A stretch of 64,000 nucleotides of DNA from Nitrospira sp. (GTDB taxonomy: Bacteria > Nitrospirota > Nitrospiria > Nitrospirales > Nitrospiraceae), in the NCBI GenBank assembly GCA_030123565.1, contig CP126122.1, positions 4,292,800 to 4,356,799 on the forward strand, written 5' to 3'. The position numbers and the translations under genes are program-made. Shown here piece after piece: positions 40,494 to 48,012 of this stretch. Below the pieces are notes generated by a model. That model made no database searches and was not told where the DNA came from. It saw only the letters and a program-made list of their open reading frames with translations. Position 1 is the stretch's first letter. Every line of letters begins with the position of its first letter.

Positions 40494-42656
40494 TCAGTAC
40501 TTAATTGTCAACCACCCCATGACACGGCTGCCGATGAGATCGCCTATGGGGTTTTCTCGATGTTTGTCATTCATCGCATTAAAAGCGGTGATTGCAACCT
40601 CCGCCTCGCGGCCTGATCTCTTCTCTTGCCAGAACCGATAGGCGCCGCGAAGGTTGAGAAGCACGTAACTGCCCACCAATGTCGAAGGGGCAGGCACGCC
40701 GTTGAACGGAGGCCTAGAAGCCGTGAGGAAAAACGGGTTGATAGGGTAAGTAGCCTGTCCGACATAATAAACAGCTGCCTCACCATTGAGCCCGTTTTCC
40801 CATTCCCCTCGCAGACCGGCATTGGCTTTGTAGCGTGGAGCACCGCGAGCGTTCCGTCCATCTCCGCCCGCATGCTGACCGATCTCCTGGTATGAGAAAT
40901 TTGCGAAGCCGGTAAGCCACGATGTCGCGAGAAACTCCAGCCCCGCTTCTCCTCCATAGATATCCGCCACCCCACCGTTTTCCAGGGAACGGGTGACTGG
41001 CGGTATTATGCGAGTGTCGGAAATCAAATCTGAAATGTGATTAAAGAATAGATCGGCGCGGAGCCTCACGCGGTGCTTGAAATACCAGCCCTGATATCCG
41101 AGATCGTACGACGTGATTTTTTCAGGCGTCAGGTGATTTGATCCCTGAAAGAACCCAGGGAAAGGAGTGGGAATGCCGGGAACTCTTGTGATACCGGCTG
41201 AGAGGGAATGTTCTTCGAAAATCGTCGGCGGCCGGTAGGCCTGTGCAACGCCGGCGCGAAACGTATGATTGGGATGTGGAGCATAAACTAGAGAGAAACG
41301 CGGGCTGACCGTTGGGTTAATGAAGGTGTCCATGTCATAGCGAACTCCGGCAATCGCGGTCAAGGTCTGGGTGACTCGCCATTCGTCTTGGACGTAGATT
41401 CCTACGCGATCTTCCCTCGTGAACTGATCAAGAAAGTTGCTGGAGACAGTATTGTGGCGGTAGTTCACACCATAAGTCAGTCTGTTCGCCGCCCACAGCT
41501 CAATGGAATGCTGACCCTCGATATTATAACTATTCCAAGTCAAGAACTGATGAGGATTGCCACTTAGGTCTGTAGCTTGGATAAATGGCGCGAGCGAAGG
41601 ATTTGCGCCGATGAAGCTTGGCTGAGAAAACCCGGTCCAATAGGATCGAAGAAAGAAATTCGGCCGCTCATAGACTACGTGAGCATATCCCTGCGAAGGA
41701 GTTTGTGATATCGCCAAGGAACCGACAAGGGGACCGTCGTATCGGTTGACATCCACAAATCCACCCGAAACGGAAATCTTTGATTGTCCGGACAACGCAT
41801 ATTCCGTTTGAATATTGAACTTATGGTCTCGAAAGGCCAACGAATCGCCGCTACGCCACTGATTGTTTTGATCGCGTCCGATGGACAGGCGGTATCCGAG
41901 ATCTTTGTACCGGTTGGCATAGATGGCCGCGCTGCTAATAGTTCCGTAGGCTCCTCCGCCAAACTGGATCGTCGTGCCTTTCATCTCATCAGGCGATTTC
42001 GTGATGATGTTGATGACCCCGTCAAAGGCGTTAAACCCGTACAAGGCTGAAGCTGGGCCTTTGAGAACCTCAATGCGCTTAATCTCCGGAAGAGTAATCG
42101 GGAACATCTTCCACAGCACTTCACCTTGAACGTCGAGGTAGACCGAACGCCCATCGATCAAGACGAGCAACTTATTAGCCCGAAGTTGGTTGTCTCCTCG
42201 GACGCTCACGTTAAAATCAGCTCCCGTCACCTGCATGACTTCAACCCCGGGGATGCGTCGCAGCACGGTTGGGATATCGATAGCTCCTGAATGGCGTATA
42301 TCCTCGTCCGTGATAACGTACACGTTGGATGGCGATTCGGAAATGGGCTGTTCTCTCCCAAGACCGATAGCGATGCTCACGCTCTCTTCTTCTTTGATCA
42401 GTTCCAGTTCGGGAATCGATGAATCTTCCGGCTTGGCAGCGGGTGAACCTCCATTCTGAGGTCCTGCAGCCGGATCGCTCGGCGTTGAACTTGGAGAGCC
42501 TGGCTGGGCTTGAGCCAATGGAGGATCGAGTTCCATGAAGCACAATGCGCTCATACTCAGTACCACCTGTAGGATGAGTCGGGCTTGATAAACAGAATTC
42601 TGCTTTGTCGAAATTGAGGAGTCGTTGCGAAACGACCGCGGAACTTGAGCAGCCAT
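40494..42656 (-). CDS. TonB-dependent receptor, first gene of the RiPP operon
   Basis: 720 aa from the ATG at 42656 (AAGGAG upstream). The longer frame to 42818 adds Arg-rich sequence that is not protein-like. Signal region about residues 25-50 (ARLILQVVLSMSALCFMELDPPLAQA), a Pro/Ser/Ala-rich linker, then a TonB-box-like acidic segment (ELELIKEEESVSI), a plug (VYVITDEDIRHSGAIDIPTV, GRSVYLDVQGEVLW, IEVLKGPASALYGFNAFDG) and a barrel ending GWLTIKY. It is paralogous to the receptor at 28.6 kb. Only 65 bp separate it from the precursor gene, so it is probably co-transcribed. It is likely to import the RiPP product or its metal complex. Confidence 0.9.
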   Translation of the reverse strand: MAAQVPRSFRNDSSISTKQNSVYQARLILQVVLSMSALCFMELDPPLAQAQPGSPSSTPSDPAAGPQNGGSPAAKPEDSSIPELELIKEEESVSIAIGLGREQPISESPSNVYVITDEDIRHSGAIDIPTVLRRIPGVEVMQVTGADFNVSVRGDNQLRANKLLVLIDGRSVYLDVQGEVLWKMFPITLPEIKRIEVLKGPASALYGFNAFDGVINIITKSPDEMKGTTIQFGGGAYGTISSAAIYANRYKDLGYRLSIGRDQNNQWRSGDSLAFRDHKFNIQTEYALSGQSKISVSGGFVDVNRYDGPLVGSLAISQTPSQGYAHVVYERPNFFLRSYWTGFSQPSFIGANPSLAPFIQATDLSGNPHQFLTWNSYNIEGQHSIELWAANRLTYGVNYRHNTVSSNFLDQFTREDRVGIYVQDEWRVTQTLTAIAGVRYDMDTFINPTVSPRFSLVYAPHPNHTFRAGVAQAYRPPTIFEEHSLSAGITRVPGIPTPFPGFFQGSNHLTPEKITSYDLGYQGWYFKHRVRLRADLFFNHISDLISDTRIIPPVTRSLENGGVADIYGGEAGLEFLATSWLTGFANFSYQEIGQHAGGDGRNARGAPRYKANAGLRGEWENGLNGEAAVYYVGQATYPINPFFLTASRPPFNGVPAPSTLVGSYVLLNLRGAYRFWQEKRSGREAEVAITAFNAMNDKHRENPIGDLIGSRVMGWLTIKY

Positions 42657-42868
42657 CCGTGGCCCACTCCTTCCGGCCTCAGTCTCCCGCTGTGCGGTGT
42701 GCCGGCCGCACCGGGCGATACTGGAGGGGGTGAAGAGCGTCCCCCTCGCTACTCTGCTCGATGCTGAATGTCGGTCATCCCCTCGCCGGATGTCACGCAG
42801 CACACAGCCATTCCCCACCCGTTCCTGTTCCCTTTGCCGAACGGTTACGCTTCTGAAGTACTCCGTGG
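42657..42868 (-). promoter_or_regulatory. Structured 5-prime leader of the RiPP operon
   Basis: About 210 bp upstream of the receptor ATG. It contains a GAGGGGG...CCCCCTC hairpin (7-bp stem, 10-nt loop) and a second GC-rich hairpin of the form CGGTG...CACCG closer to the gene. No cobalamin B12-box or other known riboswitch signature was recognised. It may be an attenuator, or simply contain the promoter. Confidence 0.35.
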
Positions 42869-42882
42869 CTAGACCACGGAGT
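42860..42882. terminator. Perfect 9-bp hairpin at the end of the small membrane-protein gene
   Basis: ACTCCGTGG and CCACGGAGT pair around a 5-nt loop that contains the stop codon of the minus-strand small ORF. There is no T-run, so termination would be Rho-dependent, or the hairpin may protect the 3-prime end. Confidence 0.4.
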
Positions 42883-43045
42883 CCTTACCTTCAGAAAGGT
42901 TGTTCAGTGTGCCGGGCTCGCCGAGGCGATCCGTTGCTACCGATTCGCTCGTTCGTGCGCCGAGAGGCGTCGGATTGATCCAGATGCGACCGGCTACCAC
43001 GAGGAGGATCACGACACCGAGAAGAAGGAAGATAAGCGCGAGCAT
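42869..43045 (-). CDS. 58-aa single-pass membrane protein
   Basis: The ATG at 43045 has GAGG 5 nt upstream. The protein begins with one hydrophobic helix (MLALIFLLLGVVILLVVAG) and continues with a hydrophilic tail (RIWINPTPLGARTSESVATD...). It ends inside a perfect hairpin. A longer frame from 43102 adds no ribosome-binding site. It has no recognised family. It lies directly upstream of the RiPP operon on the same strand. Confidence 0.45.
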   Translation of the reverse strand: MLALIFLLLGVVILLVVAGRIWINPTPLGARTSESVATDRLGEPGTLNNLSEGKDSVV

Positions 43046-43251
43046 GGTGACCTCGTCGATCTCTGTTCTCCCGTCGGTGTGCCCTCCTAGGGAAACATTC
43101 AACTGCCTCGTCGAAGCGCAAAGGCCGTGCCATGAAGTGCGGACAGCGCATCGCTGTCTTCAGATGGAAAGATTTGTAGAGATTTTGAGGACATCCGGCA
43201 ATCGGATTCGACCCACTCATCCAGGGACGAACGTACGTACTGCTGCGGGGT

Positions 43252-43288
43252 GTATCGGATCAGATGCGGACCGTATCCAATCTGATAC
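43252..43288. promoter_or_regulatory. Paired GTATC-N6-GATrC palindromes (site C)
   Basis: GTATCGGATCAGATGC (43252-43267) and GTATCCAATCTGATAC (43273-43288) are spaced 21 bp start to start, the same spacing as site A. The pair lies upstream of the RiPP operon and its small leader gene, so an operator role there is plausible. Confidence 0.35.
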
Positions 43289-43416
43289 GAATCCGTTGGC
43301 CGGTCGATCGGTCTGAAATGGGGTCAACGTGCGAAGGGAACGGCATGTCATCGCGACCGTTCGAGTGGAGGAGCGACCCGTGGGATGGAGTGGGAGAGGC
43401 GTGAAGAAGAAACAGT

Positions 43417-43447
43417 GCCGCGTCTCCGGTGATGGCGGAGACGCGGC
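43417..43447 (-). terminator. Probable transcript terminator after the OmpP1 gene
   Basis: GCCGCGTCTCCG and CGGAGACGCGGC form a perfect 12-bp stem with a 7-nt loop. On the minus strand it is followed by the T-rich ACTGTTTCTTCTTC. It is about 340 bp downstream of the porin stop codon and could end the long minus-strand transcript. Confidence 0.55.
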
Positions 43448-43786
43448 AAGGGGCGTGGGCGGAAGGGCGGTCCGATCAGCGCTGGATGGGCACGATCCAG
43501 GAGGCCGTGACCCGCGGTCGGTTGGTTGCTGACCACCGACGGCAGGAGACCGGCTCCACACCACGCCGAGAGAATGACTGAACCGTTCGTCGCAGCTGCA
43601 TCAGTGCCTCACGGCTGTATGCCGTTGAAAGAAGCAACCGCCGTGCCGGTCCGACTTGGAAATGGATACATTGTCCCCTGCGGGTCGACTCTTGAATCGG
43701 CCTGTGGGACAGGCTGGTCGGCAGCCGAGCGAAATAAAGGAGCGGCGCAGGGAGGGTCGCAGTGTGGAAGGAGTGGGCGTCGGCAG

Positions 43787-45175
43787 TCAGTAGTTGAAGC
43801 GGAGCGAGAGAGAACCGACATGGATCAGGGTATCGTAACGCCCGTTGACGGTCGGATTCTGGTTGCCGACGATGGTGCGGACTTCATAGATCCCGGCTTG
43901 ATAGGAGAGGTCAATGGAGAACAGCTTCGGTTTCAACCGGCCGATGCCCAGGTCGCCGCATCGAATGATCCCAAGGAATGACCCATTCGCGTGGCAGGCC
44001 AGCCCGATCCCGGCCGACGGTACGTGGGTGTTGGCCGACGGCACTCCAGGGTTGAAGGTGCGATCGGGAATTTGCGTCTGTTGGTTCATGTAGCCGGCCC
44101 GCAAGGCCACTTCCCAACTCGGCATGGAAGCCGGGTTGAGCCAGCGGTATTCTGTGCCGACCATGACCGTATAGGTGCTCTGCCAATTTTGTGGGAATGG
44201 GATCAGGGCACCGTTCGTCAAATGGATATCGATGGTCCGGTTGGATTTCCAACCCGTATAGTCCACGTCGAGTTCCAGTTTCCATTCGTGTTCGCTGGTA
44301 CGGACCGGCCAGACTGCCATGCCGCCCGAGATGATCTGCGGCAAAACGAACGTGCCTGCGGCTCCCGCCACTGAGGCGCCGTTGGCCAGAAAGTTGCCGG
44401 TGAGGTGGAGGGTGGCCTGGCTGCGATAGACCAAGCCGATGTTGGCCAACGGCTTGCCGGCACTGTTGCGAAACGGGGTATAGAGGAGGCTGACGTTGAA
44501 TCCCGCCGTCGTGTCGCTCCCGTTGAGTTCCACCAGGGAGCCGGCAGGGATGCCGAGCCCGCCGGGCCAGATGGATTTTTGTTCCAGGTGACCCTCGCCG
44601 AACAGTCCGGAAAAGGTATAGATGTCCGCCCCCAACCCGACGGACAGCTGATCGTTCAACTTGTAGGCGATGGTGGGTTTGATGTCGAGCAACGGCAAGG
44701 TCGTGAAGGTGACGGCGGTGCGGAAGGGCCCATCGTTCGGATACCTGGTCAGCGAACCGAAGGGACTGTTCAGGCCGATACCGGCCGAGAGGTTTCCAAG
44801 GGCCGATAGGCCGAGGTCTTTCAGGTTGGCGACGAGATAGATATGGCCGGGAGGGGGCCAGGCCAGGCTTCCATTACGGTCGCCGGTGACCTGGGTGCCG
44901 GTCGGGCTGGTGAAGTGGGTGGTGCCGCCGATCAGCGATGTGCCGAAGAGACTTTGAAATCCGGACAACTGCGTCAAGCCTGCCGGATTGTAATGGAGCG
45001 CCGAGGGATCATCGGCCTGCGCCGCGAACGCGTTCCCCATGGCCGCAGCGGAGGCCGACTGCCCTTGCAGGCGAGGTGTTTGAGCCGGGACCGGTACGGC
45101 GAACGTGAAGAGTGCCGCTGCCAGGACAGTCAGGGACAGAACCAGGGCACACCGGTCTCGCAAAGGAATTGGCAT
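43787..45175 (-). CDS. OmpP1/FadL/TodX-family outer-membrane transport protein
   Basis: 462 aa. A signal peptide (LVLSLTVLAAALFTFAVPVPAQ) is followed by the family start SASAAAMGNAFAAQADDPSALHYNPAGLTQL, the NPA-containing hatch signature. A barrel follows and ends with an aromatic terminal residue (SLSLRFNY). These channels admit hydrophobic molecules such as long-chain fatty acids or aromatics by lateral diffusion. The gene is 4 bp downstream of the hybrid kinase gene, so the two are probably expressed together, and the kinase may sense a related hydrophobic signal. Confidence 0.9.
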   Translation of the reverse strand: MPIPLRDRCALVLSLTVLAAALFTFAVPVPAQTPRLQGQSASAAAMGNAFAAQADDPSALHYNPAGLTQLSGFQSLFGTSLIGGTTHFTSPTGTQVTGDRNGSLAWPPPGHIYLVANLKDLGLSALGNLSAGIGLNSPFGSLTRYPNDGPFRTAVTFTTLPLLDIKPTIAYKLNDQLSVGLGADIYTFSGLFGEGHLEQKSIWPGGLGIPAGSLVELNGSDTTAGFNVSLLYTPFRNSAGKPLANIGLVYRSQATLHLTGNFLANGASVAGAAGTFVLPQIISGGMAVWPVRTSEHEWKLELDVDYTGWKSNRTIDIHLTNGALIPFPQNWQSTYTVMVGTEYRWLNPASMPSWEVALRAGYMNQQTQIPDRTFNPGVPSANTHVPSAGIGLACHANGSFLGIIRCGDLGIGRLKPKLFSIDLSYQAGIYEVRTIVGNQNPTVNGRYDTLIHVGSLSLRFNY

Positions 45176-45179
45176 GGCA

Positions 45180-47906
45180 CTACCTTATGGTCGAGGGATC
45201 GAGTTTGGTCGAACTGCCGGGACCCGGGGTGAACCAGCGATCGACGCTCTGGCGCAACCGTCCGGCATCGAACGGCTTGAGCAGGTAGCCTTGCGCGCCC
45301 GCCTCTACTGCCGCCATCGCGCGATCCAAGGCCTCCACTGCCGTCATCATCACTACCGGCAAGGTTGGTTGTGTGGTGCGGACTTGCCGAAGCACGTCAA
45401 AACCGTCCAATTCCGGCAACGCGATGTCGAGCAGGATCCCATCGATCGAGGTGGTCTCAAGCATCCGTAACGCGGCACGGCCATCCGTCGCCGTGAGGAC
45501 CTGAAAGCCTTCCGATTCCAACCGATCCCGCAAGAGATCGCAAATATCTCGGTCGTCATCCACCACTAAGAGCCTGCGACAGGCGGCGGGCGACCGTGCC
45601 GCGGACGATGCTGCTTGCGGATGCAGGGGGAGGGTGACGGTAAATTGCGTTCCCTTGTCCAACTCGCTGTGAACGGTAATGTTGCCGCCGTGCAGATCGA
45701 CCAGGTCCTTGACGATCGCGAGCCCGAGACCCAACCCCTTCGTCTGGCTCCGCTCCTGTTGCTGCACGCGGAAGAAGGGATCGAAGAGTTTCGGGAGGGC
45801 CTCGGGGGGAATGCCGTGGCCGCTGTCGCTGACGACGATGCGAGCCCTATCCTGATCAAGACTCGACAACTCGACCACCACCTGTCCCCCGTCCGGGGTG
45901 TACTTGATGGCATTATCCAGCAGATTCGTCAAGATCTGGCTGAGCCGGTCCGGGTCGGCCCACACGCGCAGCAGGGAGTCGGCACTGCGGAGATCGATAT
46001 GCAGGTGTTTGGCGGTGGCGAGGGGGCGGAGCTGTTCGATCACCTCGCCGGCCAGGGCCGGAAGGACCACATGGTCGAAGGAGAGGACCAGTTTGCCTGC
46101 TTCCACCCGGGACAGATCAAGTAAATCGGTGATCATGCGCGCCAACCTGGTGCCGTTGGCCTTGATGCGGGTCAGATACTGTTCCTGCTTCGCGTTCAGC
46201 GAGCCGACGAACCCCTCGATCATGTTGTCGGCGAATCCGACGATGCTGGTGAGCGGTGTCCGCAGCTCATGGGAGACGTGGGCGAGAAATTGGGACTTGA
46301 GGCGATCCAGTTGCTTGAGCCGTGCATTGGCGGCTTCCAGCTCGGCGGTGCGTTCCTGCACCCGCGCTTCGAGACCGGCGTTCAATGAGGCAATCTCGCG
46401 GTAGGCCTGCGCATTGTCCAGGGCGATGGCGACCTGGCTGGCCAGGGTGACCAGCAAATCGAGATCGTCCTGGGTGAGCGACCGATCGTGCGTGCGGTCC
46501 ACTGAGAGCGTCCCGATCACTTCATCGTGGGTCTTGAGCGGGACGGAAATGAAGGATTTCACCTGGGCCATGGAGACCAATTTCTGGTTGAAGGGGTGCA
46601 ACCGGTCCCAGATCTCATGGATGTTGTTCGTGAGGACCGGTTCGCCGCGCAGCAGGACCCTCCCTTCCACGCTGTCCGGATCGGTGACCTCCACCTCTTG
46701 GGTGCGCAGAAACTCCGCCACCTCCTGCGGCATGCCGCGGACACGAAAATCGTGCGACACCTGCCTGGCGCGATCGAACTGGGTGATCATCGCCCGGTCG
46801 TAGTGCAGCTCGCGCACGATCGTATCCAGGACATTGGTGAGCAACTCTTCACGGTCGAACGTGGAACTGAACAACAGTCCGGCGCGGTGCAGCATGGTGA
46901 GGTCGCTGACTTTCCGTCGCAGGGTGACGGCCGTGCTCTGTTGTTCAAGATAGGCCTCGCGCAATTCTTCATGACGCGCATCGACGGCCTGTTCCTGATC
47001 CTTGATCAAGCGTTGCAGCGGCTTGGCCGCCTGCCGCATGTAGGTGGTGATCATCCACCAGAGGAGCGCCGCCGGCACCGCCGCGACCCCCAAGGCCTCT
47101 GCCGTCGGCAAGTCCGGTTGGCGTACATGCAGGTACGCGAAGGTCCCTCCCGCCACGAACATCCACATCGCGAGCGGGACGGAGCTGCGGATCGGCGGGG
47201 TCCAGGTGAATTCCCATTCGCACCAGTCGTCTCCGTTCGCGATACAGGAGAGGTCCCTGACGTTGGCGGGCGCGAGACCATGGATTTGTTGTTGCGCGCC
47301 GGCGATGCCGGATTTGCAGGACTGGCAAATGACGTCGACGCAACGTTTACGATAGGGACCGAACTGGCGAAAGGCTTTTTCGGTGAACCTCATCCGCAGG
47401 ATCGCCGACCGGTTCGTGACCTTGTCGACCGCAAATTCCAACACTCCTTTCGTATATTTTTGGCCGACATAGACCCACATCTTATAACTCTGCTGGGTCG
47501 AGAAGGGGCGGAGGAGAATCTGAATGATCGGAGGCACCTTTCTGACCCGCGCCGCCTTGAGGTGAAATTGAGGGTCTCCAGACAGCTGCTCGCAAAACTC
47601 CCGCAGGTAACAGCCGAATTCGTAGGAATAGCTGTTCCACGCGTTTCTGAGGAATTCCGGCGTGACATGGTAGGTGGAATCGCGAAGGCGCCCGTTCAGC
47701 AAGCGGCATAGTTCCTGGACCGCGCATTCACCCGCTTCCGGCCCCGCGGCCAGGGAGATACAGTCGCGCAGATACTCCACATTCGACAGCACGATCACGC
47801 CGCTGATGTCGCAGATTTTTTCGCCGCGCTCGTCGAGGCCGAACGGACGGAATTCCATGAACGGTCGTTCGAGAATGGAATGGTCTTTGGAGAGGAGTTC
47901 AGTCAT
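45180..47906 (-). CDS. Hybrid histidine kinase with V4R-like sensor, GAF and C-terminal receiver
   Basis: 908 aa. The N-terminal about 230 residues resemble V4R/haem-NO-type ligand-binding domains, ending in DLSCIANGDDWCEWEFTW. Two membrane segments (about 240-295), a coiled coil, GAF (LLTNVLDTIVRELHYDRAMI...), HisKA (FLAHVSHELRTPLTSIVGF), ATPase (NLLDNAIKYTPDGG, DSGHGIPPE, GLGLGLAIVKDL) and a receiver (LLVVDDDRDICDLL, GILLDIALPELDG, YLLKPFDAGRLRQSVDRWF) follow. It is probably co-transcribed with the OmpP1 gene. The receiver closely resembles the partial protein at the right window edge. Confidence 0.9.
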   Translation of the reverse strand: MTELLSKDHSILERPFMEFRPFGLDERGEKICDISGVIVLSNVEYLRDCISLAAGPEAGECAVQELCRLLNGRLRDSTYHVTPEFLRNAWNSYSYEFGCYLREFCEQLSGDPQFHLKAARVRKVPPIIQILLRPFSTQQSYKMWVYVGQKYTKGVLEFAVDKVTNRSAILRMRFTEKAFRQFGPYRKRCVDVICQSCKSGIAGAQQQIHGLAPANVRDLSCIANGDDWCEWEFTWTPPIRSSVPLAMWMFVAGGTFAYLHVRQPDLPTAEALGVAAVPAALLWWMITTYMRQAAKPLQRLIKDQEQAVDARHEELREAYLEQQSTAVTLRRKVSDLTMLHRAGLLFSSTFDREELLTNVLDTIVRELHYDRAMITQFDRARQVSHDFRVRGMPQEVAEFLRTQEVEVTDPDSVEGRVLLRGEPVLTNNIHEIWDRLHPFNQKLVSMAQVKSFISVPLKTHDEVIGTLSVDRTHDRSLTQDDLDLLVTLASQVAIALDNAQAYREIASLNAGLEARVQERTAELEAANARLKQLDRLKSQFLAHVSHELRTPLTSIVGFADNMIEGFVGSLNAKQEQYLTRIKANGTRLARMITDLLDLSRVEAGKLVLSFDHVVLPALAGEVIEQLRPLATAKHLHIDLRSADSLLRVWADPDRLSQILTNLLDNAIKYTPDGGQVVVELSSLDQDRARIVVSDSGHGIPPEALPKLFDPFFRVQQQERSQTKGLGLGLAIVKDLVDLHGGNITVHSELDKGTQFTVTLPLHPQAASSAARSPAACRRLLVVDDDRDICDLLRDRLESEGFQVLTATDGRAALRMLETTSIDGILLDIALPELDGFDVLRQVRTTQPTLPVVMMTAVEALDRAMAAVEAGAQGYLLKPFDAGRLRQSVDRWFTPGPGSSTKLDPSTIR

Positions 47907-48012
47907 ACGTGACCACCCCGAATCGGTGCCAGGGCCGATCGAAACAAAGCCGGCGGGAATCGGGAGGTTGACTCATCACGAATCGTGGCTCCTGAGTGAG
48001 AGGGTTGTCCTG

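Larger units (their letters stand above)
43046..43786. other. Gene-free stretch upstream of the small membrane gene
   Basis: About 740 bp without convincing ORFs. It contains GTATC palindromes at 43252-43288, the word GGTCGATCGGTCTG near 43302 (shared with 31500) and the terminator-like hairpin at 43417-43447. Confidence 0.4.

Noticed and set aside
42657..42818. N-terminal extension of the RiPP-operon TonB receptor
   Set aside because: The 54 extra residues are Arg/Ser-rich and would precede the signal peptide; ATG 42656 has AAGGAG.
42657..42868. Cobalamin riboswitch before the TonB receptor
   Set aside because: No B12-box (GCCACTG-type) or other conserved cobalamin-element sequence was found in the leader.
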